Assembly: GCA_029880325.1 (NCBI GenBank)
Contig: JAOUOP010000026.1
Coordinates: 1 to 64,000 of the forward strand
Length of the DNA stretch: 64,000 nucleotides
Reading direction: 5' to 3'
From: Myxococcales bacterium
Lineage (GTDB): Bacteria > Myxococcota_A > Polyangia > Polyangiales > JAFGIB01
Below, one piece after another: positions 54,496 to 64,000 of this stretch. Below the pieces are notes generated by a model. It was given only the letters and a program-made list of their open reading frames with translations. It made no database searches and was not told the DNA's origin. How positions within the stretch are numbered: the first letter of the stretch is position 1; the number at the start of each line of letters is the position of its first letter. Position numbers and translations under genes: made by a program.

Positions 54496-56244
54496 TCACC
54501 CCGGCATCCCCATCGCGTCGTACCACTTGCGCAAGCGGATGAATTCACGACGCGTGGTCGGCCCCAGCGGTCGCTGGTGGCCGAGCAGTACACTGCGGTA
54601 CTCGCCAAACTCCTGGTTCAACTCCTGCCGCAGCACCGCCAGCTTGCTCGAATCCACCTGGCAGCGCTGGGCCTCGACGTCAACGCAATACAACTTGGCC
54701 ATGTTTCGGCCAAGGATGTTGGCCTTGATCTCGGGCGTGAGCATCGGATGCTGCAGGCCCATGAAGGCGTTGATCTGACCCTGGGGCGAGGTGCCGCTCA
54801 GGATCGAGTCGGTGCCCCAGACCACGTTGTTCTCGCCCACGTACTGCACCAGCTTGGCCAGCCACTGGCCGGCCGCGGTCGGGTTGAACATCATCTGGCT
54901 GAAGGCGCCGCCGAGCTCGGCGTAGACATTGCTGTTGGGGGCTATCCCGTTTTCGATCAACGAGGTGATCAGGGCGTCGCTGTTGTCGATGCTGCCCTCG
55001 ACGTAGGGTCCCTCCATGGGCGTGCAGGTAAAGCCGCTGCCCATCTGCCCCGCGCAGATCGAGGAGTGGTAGACGATGAAGTTACAGTCCGGGTAGTCCT
55101 TGGCGACGATGCCGATGTCGCGCGGGCGGTTTTTTTCCACGTCGAAGCCGGCGATGGGCAGGCCCTTGTGAATCGCAAAGGTTTTGACTCCTAGTTCAAT
55201 TCCCTTTTCGATGAAACCGCGGCCGACGTTGTCGTCCATGGTGAAGCCGTTGCCAGGCGCCGCCGGGTAGAGCTTCCAGCCACCGACGCCGTAATTCGAG
55301 ACGGCCATATCCATGCCCACCGCGCCGATCCAGGGCACGACCGAAGCGTGGTTGACCACGCGATGGGAGCCCGCCAGATCCACGTTGACCCAGTCGCGGG
55401 TGTCGGCCAGGAAGGGATTGCTGTTGGGATCGTTGGGACCCTGGCCGTAGGGCCAGGCCGACAGCACCGCCATGGTGGTGTCGCTCTCGAGAAAGATCAG
55501 CCGCACGTAGTCGTCGCGCCCGACGCAGGAGACCGGATCGGCCGGCGTGCTGCAGCGGGCACCGACCAGGCCCGCCAGCGACTCGTTGAAACCGGCCGGG
55601 GGCGCCGAGCGCCAGGCGGCGTCGGGGGCGTCGTCGAAGCAGTGGGTCTGGCCGTCGAAGATGAAGGTCGGGTGCTGCAGGACCTGACGCGCCGCGTCCT
55701 CGCACATGGTGGGGTCGACGCCGCCGCCCACGTCGAAGCAGTACTGGCCCGGCTGGCTGGCGTCGCCGCCGGAGACCGGTCCGCTCATCATGGTATCGGT
55801 CGGCATCTCGGCGCTGGCGCCCGCCGTGGCCTCACTGCCGGCGGTGGGCTCGCCCGCCGTGCCCGGCGCTGGCGCCAGGGCCGCGCTGGGCGTATTGGCG
55901 ACGGGGCTCGAAGTGGCCCCCGAGTTGCCGGCGATCGGCTGGGGCACCGGCCCACCGTTGGCGGCGTTTGCGCCCGGCCCCTGCTCCGAAGAGCAGGCCT
56001 GCTGGATCACGCTCAGGGCGGTGACGAAGCCCATGGCGCTGGCCATGAACTCGCGCCGGTCCATACCCAGCTTGCGCGCCCGCTCGTCGCCGGCTTTGAG
56101 GATTTCCTCGCGCAGTTTGCGCTCGTAGGGCGTCTGCGTGTGGAAGTACTCGCCGTTGCTGTGATTGCCCAGGTAGAGCGGCGTGTCATAGGGCAGGTCC
56201 GGCTGACTGCGCTTCAGATATTTCACCCACGGGTACCGTTTCAT
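54496..56244 (-). CDS. Tat-exported amidohydrolase-family lipoprotein
   Basis: A 582-residue protein. GGAGAAGAG upstream sets ATG 56244. About 60 residues precede a twin-arginine signal (DRREFMASAMGF) ending in a Cys (IQQAC), so it is probably folded before export and then lipidated. A long Ala/Pro/Ser linker leads to an amidohydrolase-2 domain (about residues 190-530). Metal-site-like pieces are QTHCFDD, KTFAIHKG, FIVYHSS and VVWGTDS. Such enzymes hydrolyse or decarboxylate aromatic and amide substrates. It forms an operon with the copper monooxygenase, so the two may act in turn on one extracellular compound. Confidence 0.8.
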   Translation of the reverse strand: MKRYPWVKYLKRSQPDLPYDTPLYLGNHSNGEYFHTQTPYERKLREEILKAGDERARKLGMDRREFMASAMGFVTALSVIQQACSSEQGPGANAANGGPVPQPIAGNSGATSSPVANTPSAALAPAPGTAGEPTAGSEATAGASAEMPTDTMMSGPVSGGDASQPGQYCFDVGGGVDPTMCEDAARQVLQHPTFIFDGQTHCFDDAPDAAWRSAPPAGFNESLAGLVGARCSTPADPVSCVGRDDYVRLIFLESDTTMAVLSAWPYGQGPNDPNSNPFLADTRDWVNVDLAGSHRVVNHASVVPWIGAVGMDMAVSNYGVGGWKLYPAAPGNGFTMDDNVGRGFIEKGIELGVKTFAIHKGLPIAGFDVEKNRPRDIGIVAKDYPDCNFIVYHSSICAGQMGSGFTCTPMEGPYVEGSIDNSDALITSLIENGIAPNSNVYAELGGAFSQMMFNPTAAGQWLAKLVQYVGENNVVWGTDSILSGTSPQGQINAFMGLQHPMLTPEIKANILGRNMAKLYCVDVEAQRCQVDSSKLAVLRQELNQEFGEYRSVLLGHQRPLGPTTRREFIRLRKWYDAMGMPG

Positions 56245-56282
56245 CGCTCTTCTCCACCCAACTGTACGCGTTGTGCACACAG

Positions 56283-56311
56283 CTTAAACGCGGATGTTGG
56301 CAGCTTGTCAA
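56283..56311 (-). promoter_or_regulatory. Sigma70-type promoter of the amidohydrolase operon
   Basis: On the minus strand TTGACA (56311-56306) and TTTAAG (56288-56283) are separated by exactly 17 bases. They lie about 40 bases upstream of the start at 56244, inside an AT-richer patch. Confidence 0.55.
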
Positions 56312-56679
56312 GGAGTGTCCTAGAGACTGACAAACTAACCAAACGGATAATTAAAGCGGTTCTTCATGGTCAATACCAAGTGATTCCAGTGGCTTAGAGG
56401 TAAACGTGAGCGGGCACACAAGTTTAACTAATCGCCAAATCACACTTTAGAGAAACTGAGTTACTCAATTCATGCGGCGATGCGGCATCGGATCACCAAG
56501 ATCCAGCCAAGAATCCACGGACATCCGGCTCGGTGCGCAGCTTCTGACCAGCCGGAGCGACGGGCACCGCGGCCGCGACACATCCCGCCGCATCGCAGGC
56601 CGGGTTGGCGCGGCCGTGGGTGGCCCAGGAGCGCCCCCTGCATTGGCAAGCCAGCCGGGCTCGGCGCTATGCTGCGCCC
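56312..56679. other. AT-richer intergenic region
   Basis: 368 bases between divergent genes; the part from 56320 to 56470 is clearly less GC-rich than the surroundings and has no coding frame. It presumably holds leader and promoter sequence for both sides. No repeat or RNA gene was recognised. Confidence 0.45.
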
Positions 56680-57768
56680 ATGTCCGAGATCGTGATCATC
56701 GGCGGCGGGCTGGCCGGGCTGACCGCCGCCCTTCGCCTGAGCGACCCCCACCGGGTCACGCTGCTCGAAGCGCGCCCCCGACTGGGTGGGCAAATCCTGA
56801 CCCATCGGGAAGCGGGCCACGTCATCGAGCGCGGCGCCGAGGGCTTCGTCTTTCGCAGTGAGGCGGTCCCGAAACTGGCGGCCGACCTCGGTATCGGCGA
56901 CGAGCTGATGGGGCAGGCGGTGATGACCTCCATGGGCTTCGACGGGCAGCAGCTGCGCACCCTGGCCCCGGGTGAGGCTGCGACGTTTCTGGGCTTCCAG
57001 GTACCCAAGGACGACCTGGGCAAGGGCATCCGCACCATGCGGCGCGGCATGGGCAGCCTGATCGACGCGCTCGCGGCAGCGGTCGAGGCGCGCGCCACGG
57101 TACGCCTCGGCAGGGCGGTCGAGGCCCTCGAACTCGCAGGACCAGGCGCCCGGCTCACACTGGAGGGCGGCGAGCGCATCGACGCCGTTCAGGTCCTGAT
57201 CGCCACCGCCGCGCGCCCCGCCGGCCTGCTGCTGGAGCCGCTCTTCGGCGAGCTCGCCAGCGCCGTGGCTGCGGGCAAGACGCTATCGAGTGTCACCGTG
57301 GAGCTTGCCTTCGCACGCGAAGCCCTCGACCACCCCCTCGATGCCACCGGCTTCGTGGTCGCCCTCGAGGCCCAGCAGCACGGCCTACGCGCCTGCACCT
57401 TTTCGACCTCCAAATTCGCCGATCGGGCAGCACAGGGCCGCGTCTCGGTGCGGCTCTTCTTCCGCCCCACCGCCGAAGAGCTGGAAACCCTCGACGACGC
57501 GGCCTGGGTCGCGCGGGCGATGGCGGGCCTCCGCCGCGTAATCGCCGTGACCGGCGAGCCGGACGCGAGCTGGGTCAGCCGCTGGGGAAACGCGCTGCCG
57601 GCCTTCGACGAGGCCCACCACAGCGCCGTCGCCGCCCTCGAAGCCGCGATGGAGCCCGGTCCCCTATGGCTCGCGGGCTCGGCCTTCCACGGCTCGGGCA
57701 TCGACGCGGCCGTGCGCTCGGGGGAACAGGCCGCCGCGCGCATCGCCGGGCGCCTGTCCGACAGTTAG
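56680..57768 (+). CDS. Protoporphyrinogen oxidase-like FAD-dependent oxidoreductase
   Basis: A 362-residue flavoprotein. It opens with MSEIVIIGGGLAGLTAALRL (FAD site GGGLAG), then LLEARPRLGGQI and VIERGAEGFVFRSEA, as in HemY-type protoporphyrinogen oxidases and related amine oxidases. A C-terminal AGSAFHGSGIDAAVRSGE completes FAD binding. It is shorter than typical HemY (about 450 residues), mainly in the substrate domain, so substrate is uncertain. The ATG at 56680 is the start expected for a Rossmann opening. Hsp33 follows 51 bases later. Confidence 0.78.
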   Translation: MSEIVIIGGGLAGLTAALRLSDPHRVTLLEARPRLGGQILTHREAGHVIERGAEGFVFRSEAVPKLAADLGIGDELMGQAVMTSMGFDGQQLRTLAPGEAATFLGFQVPKDDLGKGIRTMRRGMGSLIDALAAAVEARATVRLGRAVEALELAGPGARLTLEGGERIDAVQVLIATAARPAGLLLEPLFGELASAVAAGKTLSSVTVELAFAREALDHPLDATGFVVALEAQQHGLRACTFSTSKFADRAAQGRVSVRLFFRPTAEELETLDDAAWVARAMAGLRRVIAVTGEPDASWVSRWGNALPAFDEAHHSAVAALEAAMEPGPLWLAGSAFHGSGIDAAVRSGEQAAARIAGRLSDS

Positions 57769-57819
57769 ACCCCGGCGTTTTTTCGAGCACCTTCGCGCCC
57801 CTTGCGCTATGGACCCGCC

Positions 57820-58674
57820 ATGGACGAAACGCGCCCCGGCGACCGCGTGCTTCGGGCCATGACCGACGACGGAGCCTTCCGCGTGGTCACCGCCCGCACC
57901 ACCGACACCGTCGCTGCCGTACTCGAAGCCCAAGGGACCAGCGGCCGCACCGGCCAGCTGCTCGGCGAGTTGGTGACCGGCGCCATCCTGGTGCGCGAGA
58001 CGATGGCTCCAAACCACCGCGTGCAGGGCCTTTTGCACGGCGCCGACGAGCGCGGGCGTCTGGTGGCCGACGTGCATCCCGACGGCGGCAGCCGCGGCCT
58101 GTGCAGCGCCGACACGGCCGAGCTGCAGCTCGAGGGCGGCTCCCTGGAAATGATGCGCACCCTCTACACCGGCGAGCTGCACCGCGGCGTGGTGGCGGTC
58201 CCCAGGGGCGGAGGCATCTCCGAGGCGCTGATGACCTACATGGCCTCTTCGGAGCAGGTGGCCTCGGTGATCGCCGTGGCTTGCGTGCTCGAGTCCGGCC
58301 GCGTGATCGCCGCTGGCGGCTACGTGGTGCAGCTCTTGCCGGAAGTGGGGCGGGCACCACTGACGATCATGACCGAGCGCCTGCGCGACTTTCAGCGCAT
58401 CGACGAGCTGGTCGCCAGGCTCGACGCCCAGCCCGAGCCCCTGCTCGACGAGCTGCTCTACGGCATGGACTTCACGCGCCTGGACGACAGCCCCCTGTGC
58501 TTTAAGTGCCGCTGCAGCGCCATGCGGGTAATGGCAGCCCTGACCAGCCTCGGACGCGAGCAGATCCAGGAGTTGATCGACGAGCATCGCGTGATCGAGA
58601 TGGACTGCGAGTACTGCGGCACCCAGTACGCGGTACCACCGGCGCAGCTGCAGGGCCTGCTCGACGCGAGCTGA
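57820..58674 (+). CDS. hslO: Hsp33-type redox-regulated chaperone
   Basis: A 284-residue cytoplasmic holdase activated by oxidants. The N-terminal domain has the typical GELVTGAILVRETMAPNHRVQ region and VASVIAVACVLE helix. The zinc switch is at the C-terminus: CFKCRC (about residue 227) and CEYCG (about 263), corresponding to the Cx(1-2)C...CxxC pair. A spare Cys in CFKCRC is unusual. ATG 57820 is preferred over an earlier in-frame ATG at 57802. It lies between a FAD enzyme and an acyl-CoA synthetase, with no stress operon. Confidence 0.88.
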   Translation: MDETRPGDRVLRAMTDDGAFRVVTARTTDTVAAVLEAQGTSGRTGQLLGELVTGAILVRETMAPNHRVQGLLHGADERGRLVADVHPDGGSRGLCSADTAELQLEGGSLEMMRTLYTGELHRGVVAVPRGGGISEALMTYMASSEQVASVIAVACVLESGRVIAAGGYVVQLLPEVGRAPLTIMTERLRDFQRIDELVARLDAQPEPLLDELLYGMDFTRLDDSPLCFKCRCSAMRVMAALTSLGREQIQELIDEHRVIEMDCEYCGTQYAVPPAQLQGLLDAS

Positions 58675-58677
58675 GCG

Positions 58678-58769
58678 GCATCACCCCCGCTCTCCGCACG
58701 GCATCACCCCCGCCCTCCGCACAGCATCATCCCCTCCCACCGCACGGCATCATCCCCTCCCACCCACCC
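58678..58769 (+). repeat. Four 23-bp tandem repeats
   Basis: Units at 58678, 58701, 58724 and 58747 each begin GCATCA and continue with C-rich sequence ending CCGCACG or similar. The last unit is degenerate. The array fills most of the gap between Hsp33 and the acyl-CoA synthetase and is not translated. It may be a simple replication-slippage array or part of the leader. Confidence 0.7.
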
Positions 58770-58820
58770 CTTGCCAGGGACAGGCGGCTGGGTATGTTGC
58801 GCCGCAGTCCCCCCAGGCCC

Positions 58821-60584
58821 ATGCCCTACACCCCGCGCTACAGCAACCTGCTCGACCTCTTCGACGAGGTGACCACGCGCTATGCCGACCGCCCGCTCTT
58901 CGGCAGCCGGCGCCACAGCGGCTGGGAGTGGGTGCGCTACGGGCAGTTTCGCCGGCTGGTGGACCAGGCGCGGGCGGGGCTGGCCACGCTCGGCGTGGGC
59001 CCAGGCGATCGCGTCGCCGTGATCTCCGACAACCGTCTGGAGTGGGCCTACTTCGCCTACGGCACCTACACGCGCGGCGCGGTCTACGTGCCGATGTACG
59101 AGTCGCAGCTCGACAAGGACTGGGAGTACATCCTGCGCGACAGCGGCGCCAAGGTCTGCCTGGTGTCGTCGGACGCCATCGAAAAGCGCGTGCACGACCT
59201 GCAGGCCGACCTGCACGAGCTGTCCCACGTCATCAGCTTCGACAGCCCCGGCTGCACCGAGCTGCTGCGCCGCGGCGCCGAGCAACCCATCGCGGCGACG
59301 CGACCCGACGACGACGACCTGGCCACCCTGATCTACACCTCGGGCACCACCGGCAACCCCAAGGGCGTATGTCTGAGCCACCGCAACCTGGCGGCCAACG
59401 TCAGCGCCCTGCTCGAGGTCAACCCCGTGATCGGCGGCGACCGCTGCCTGGCGTTTCTGCCCTGGGCCCACGTCTTCGGCGGCACCCTCGAGATCAACAC
59501 CCTGATGGCCGTCGGCGGCGCCATCGCCATCTGCGACGACAACGACAAGCTCATCGACTACCTGCCGGAGGTGCGCCCCACGGTGCTGTTCGCCGTGCCG
59601 CGGATCTGGAATCGCATCTACGACGGCGTGCAGAAGCAGATGGCGGAGCGACCGGAGGCGATCCAGAAGCTCTTCAAGACCGCCATGACGGCCCGAACCA
59701 AGGAAAAGCGCGGCGTCGCCCTGGGGCTGCGCGAGCGGCTGTCGCTGAAACTCGCAGACAAGTTGATCTTCTCCAAGATCCTGGAGCGCTTCGGCGGAGA
59801 GCTGCGCTTCGCCGTCTCCGGGGCCGCCGCGCTGTCGACGGACGTGGCGGAATTCATCGACAACCTGGGCATCGATGTCTACGAGGGCTATGGCCTGACC
59901 GAGAGCAGCGGCTGCACCACCGCCAACACCCCAGCCGCGCGGCGTCTGGGCTCGGTCGGCCAGCCGATCCCGGGCGTCGAGGTCAAGCTCGACACGCTCG
60001 CCCCGGGCTCCGAGGGCGGAAGCGGCGAGATCATCATCTACGGCACCGGCGTGATGCGCGGCTACCACAACATGCCCGAGGAGACCGACGCCGTGCTCAC
60101 CGACGACGGCGGTCTGCGCTCGGGGGACCTCGGAAGTATCGACGAGGACGGCTTCGTCTACATCACCGGCCGCGTCAAGGAGATCTACAAGCTGGAAAAC
60201 GGCAAGTACGTGGCGCCCGCCCCCATCGAAGAGGCGCTACAGCTAAGCCCCTACATCGCCCAGTGCGTGCTCTACGGCTCCGACCGCCCCCATAACGTCG
60301 CGTTGATCGTGCCCGACATGAAGGCGCTGAGCGACTGGGCCGCGCAAAAGGGGCTCGATACCGACCCCGAGGCGATGGTGGCCGACGGGCACGTGCGCGA
60401 GCTGATCCGCCGCGAGATCGACACCTGCAGCCGCGAACTCAAGGGCTTCGAGTCGGTGCGCGATTTCCTGCTGGAGTCGCGCGAACTCTCGCCCGAAAAC
60501 GGCCTGCTCACGCCCACGCTCAAGCTCAAGCGCCGGGCCATCATGGAGGCCTACGGCGAGCGTCTCGCCGCACTCTACGCTTGA
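58821..60584 (+). CDS. Long-chain acyl-CoA synthetase (FadD15/ACSL type)
   Basis: A 587-residue AMP-forming ligase. Motifs in order: TLIYTSGTTGNPKGV near residue 172, EGYGLTESSGCTT near 355, and DGFVYITGRVKEIYKLENGKYV near 440, the fatty-acyl-CoA synthetase signature with the ENGKYVAP ending typical of long-chain enzymes. Family start MPYTPRYSNLLDLF favours ATG 58821; ATG 58794 is possible. The enzyme feeds fatty acids into beta-oxidation or lipid synthesis. It converges on htpG with an 18-base gap. Confidence 0.9.
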   Translation: MPYTPRYSNLLDLFDEVTTRYADRPLFGSRRHSGWEWVRYGQFRRLVDQARAGLATLGVGPGDRVAVISDNRLEWAYFAYGTYTRGAVYVPMYESQLDKDWEYILRDSGAKVCLVSSDAIEKRVHDLQADLHELSHVISFDSPGCTELLRRGAEQPIAATRPDDDDLATLIYTSGTTGNPKGVCLSHRNLAANVSALLEVNPVIGGDRCLAFLPWAHVFGGTLEINTLMAVGGAIAICDDNDKLIDYLPEVRPTVLFAVPRIWNRIYDGVQKQMAERPEAIQKLFKTAMTARTKEKRGVALGLRERLSLKLADKLIFSKILERFGGELRFAVSGAAALSTDVAEFIDNLGIDVYEGYGLTESSGCTTANTPAARRLGSVGQPIPGVEVKLDTLAPGSEGGSGEIIIYGTGVMRGYHNMPEETDAVLTDDGGLRSGDLGSIDEDGFVYITGRVKEIYKLENGKYVAPAPIEEALQLSPYIAQCVLYGSDRPHNVALIVPDMKALSDWAAQKGLDTDPEAMVADGHVRELIRREIDTCSRELKGFESVRDFLLESRELSPENGLLTPTLKLKRRAIMEAYGERLAALYA

Positions 60585-60602
60585 GTCGCAAACTTTCGGT
60601 AA

Positions 60603-62555
<1,953 letters not shown>

Positions 62556-62632
62556 CGCTCCCTCGTGGAAAAGCCGTCTCGGGCTGCCAAATTGACCATT
62601 GATCGGACGCCGTCAAGGGCCGGTCCCAAGGC

Positions 62633-62932
62633 AGCCGTCTGCAGGCGGGCCGCGTGCGTCTCGCTGGCGTTATTGACGGGGCAGTGGACCTGACCATACT
62701 CGTCGGCGACTTCGTCCGCGTAGCGCCGCATGCGAACCCTGTCCGAGACATCGACCCGAAGGGTGCGAAAGCGCCGCCCGAGGGCCCGGACGGCCGCAGC
62801 GGAGTGTTCGGGCCGCCGCACGTCGACCACATTGACGTCGAAGATGTCCCGGTGGCAGCCTGCGGGCGCCGGAGCCACGGGACGGGCCCGAGCGATGCCC
62901 GAAGCGGCTCCCGCGGCCACAGTGACCTCACG
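62633..62932 (-). pseudogene. N-terminal fragment of a short-chain dehydrogenase gene
   Basis: About 100 codons read as the front half of an SDR enzyme: VTVAAGAASGIARA (the TGxxxGIG NAD site, damaged), LRVDVSDRVRMRRYADEVA, then CPVNNASE (the NNAG motif). The catalytic Ser-Tyr-Lys half is missing and the frame becomes unlike SDR before the htpG start. There is no ATG, only a GTG at 62920, and an in-frame stop lies shortly upstream. It is best explained as a gene remnant. Confidence 0.6.
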
Positions 62933-63058
62933 GCGCGCCCGGACCGGTCACCGCGCGACGAGCGTCAACCCGGCGCCTGCAGGCGGCCCGCCGGGGTCTG
63001 AAAAGCAGGGCGCTGGTCCGGAGTTCACCCCGGCCTCCCCCGCCGAATGCCGGCTTCC

Positions 63059-64000
63059 ATGACCGCCCCATCCCAGCACGTACGACGGGCCCTTGCAGCG
63101 CTGCAGGCAGTGCGGGCAGCGCTGCGCCCGATGCCGCACTACCCGGCGGCCGCGCTCGCATCGCTGCTCATGCTGTGCGCGGTCGACAGCTTCACCATCG
63201 CCGGCACACTGCCGCCAGCCTACCTCTTCTACCTGCCACCGCTGGCCGCCTTCGTGGGCGCCTGCCTGGGCGTCGTCGGCCTCCTCGCCTTCACCCTGGG
63301 CCGACACCTTCCGATCTGGCTGACGCGCGCGGCCTGGCCGCTTGCGGGGCTGGGCGTGGGCCTGGCGCTGGCCAACGCCCTGGGCGCCTTCGCCCGCCTT
63401 GGAACGCGCTACGACGAGCTGGCCAAGTACACCCTTGCCGGCTGCCTCGTCGGGGGGCTCATGCTCGGCGCGCTGTGCCTATCGATGCAGCCGAGCACGC
63501 GGCGCCCCGACGGCTTCTTGGGGAGTCTGGGGCGCCCGATGCGCATCGTGCTGGCGCTGCTCTTGCTGATCGCGATAGCAGCCCTCGTCTACGCCGACCG
63601 CACGCTCTACGTGGGCCTCTATCGCGAGGGCCACCTGGCCCTGCGCATCATCAGCCTGCTGCTGTCGAGCTTTGCCCTGCTGCTTTTGGCCCGCGAGCTG
63701 CGCCTGCCCGCCATCGACTGGCGCGGCGGGCTTGCGCTCTTCGTACTTGCGCTAGTTCCGGCCTTCGGCCTGCAAAAAGACAGCGCCTACACGATCCACG
63801 CCTTCATCATTCGCCCCTGGCCCACGATCACCTTGCGCATGGCCCGCGGTGCACTCGACATCGACCGCGACGGCTACTCGGCGCTGCTCGGCGGCGGCGA
63901 CTGCAACGACTTCAACTCCGACATCAACCCCGGTGCCCAGGAGGTGCCCGACAACGGCATCGACGACAACTGCTTGCTGGGCGACCGCAAATCGAGCTTC
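63059..64000 (+). CDS. Membrane protein with MopE-type motif, probable sulfatase, partial at right edge
   Basis: At least 314 residues, open to the window edge. The first 240 residues contain six to eight hydrophobic helices (for example MRIVLALLLLIAIAALVY). They are followed by DIDRDGYSALLGGGDCND and GAQEVPDNGIDDNC, a MopE-type Ca2+/Cys motif. In Myxococcota this order (helices, then the DGDGYSxxLGGGDCDD motif) commonly precedes a periplasmic alkaline-phosphatase-superfamily (sulfatase) domain, which would lie beyond the window. That is inference from known architecture. ATG 63059 is the best start; no strong Shine-Dalgarno is visible. Confidence 0.7.
   Translation, partial: MTAPSQHVRRALAALQAVRAALRPMPHYPAAALASLLMLCAVDSFTIAGTLPPAYLFYLPPLAAFVGACLGVVGLLAFTLGRHLPIWLTRAAWPLAGLGVGLALANALGAFARLGTRYDELAKYTLAGCLVGGLMLGALCLSMQPSTRRPDGFLGSLGRPMRIVLALLLLIAIAALVYADRTLYVGLYREGHLALRIISLLLSSFALLLLARELRLPAIDWRGGLALFVLALVPAFGLQKDSAYTIHAFIIRPWPTITLRMARGALDIDRDGYSALLGGGDCNDFNSDINPGAQEVPDNGIDDNCLLGDRKSSF

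Overview
The window is 64 kb of very GC-rich DNA with dense genes in both orientations. It looks like a chromosome segment of a predatory or saprophytic Myxococcota (Deltaproteobacteria-type) bacterium. The clues are two proteins with MYXO-CTERM-like sorting tails, many lipoproteins with Asp/Ala/Gly-rich linkers, MopE-type Cys/Asp repeats, thrombospondin type 3 repeats, Hanks-type Ser/Thr kinases and a TIGR02147/DUF4423-type regulator. No rRNA, tRNA, CRISPR array or complete insertion sequence was seen.

Layout. 0-2.5 kb: the start of a pseudo-receiver protein running off the left edge, a broken reading frame, then a truncated haemoglobin and a NemR-like TetR regulator with a clear double operator. 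2.5-11.8 kb: a long run on the minus strand with two helical proteins that overlap by 4 bp, a POT peptide transporter overlapping a phosphohexomutase, a double-hotdog thioesterase, an AraC regulator and a flavin monooxygenase. 12.1-18.3 kb: a plus-strand operon of outer-membrane barrel/carboxypeptidase-like protein, FecR-domain lipoprotein, membrane Ser/Thr kinase and Cys-rich lipoprotein. 18.3-28.7 kb: a DUF4423 regulator, small secreted Cys-rich proteins, an 881-residue TSP3/VWA/MopE protein, a HisG-like protein, an F420-type (LLM) oxidoreductase and a large lipoprotein. 28.8-34.2 kb: lipid and quinone metabolism (FATP-type acyl-CoA synthetase, long UbiD decarboxylase, 3-hydroxyacyl-CoA dehydrogenase) plus a small Fis-type DNA-binding protein. 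34.5-44.3 kb: a lipoprotein with LDL-receptor class A repeats, a membrane MutS-like ATPase directly abutting a 1113-residue kinase, a secreted protein, a YbgC-type thioesterase and another lipoprotein. 44.3-50.9 kb: an extracellular electron transfer locus made of a decaheme OmcA/MtrC cytochrome on a collagen-like stalk, a triheme cytochrome, an outer-membrane barrel and a diheme lipoprotein. 51-56.3 kb: secreted proteins and an operon of an amidohydrolase and a copper type II (PHM/DBH-like) monooxygenase. 56.7-64 kb: protoporphyrinogen-oxidase-like protein, Hsp33, long-chain acyl-CoA synthetase, HtpG, a short-chain dehydrogenase fragment and the start of a membrane protein, probably a sulfatase.

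Three non-coding inverted-repeat elements (2293-2460, 11784-11964, 40721-40882) have different terminal arms but the same palindromic core at or near their exact centre. They look like a MITE-like family, and two of them supply the stop codon of a neighbouring gene.

The strongest candidates for an unusual system are the collagen-stalked electron conduit, the core-sharing repeat family, the amidohydrolase plus copper monooxygenase operon and the MutS-like ATPase/kinase pair. All functions are read from sequence motifs by eye; no database search was run.
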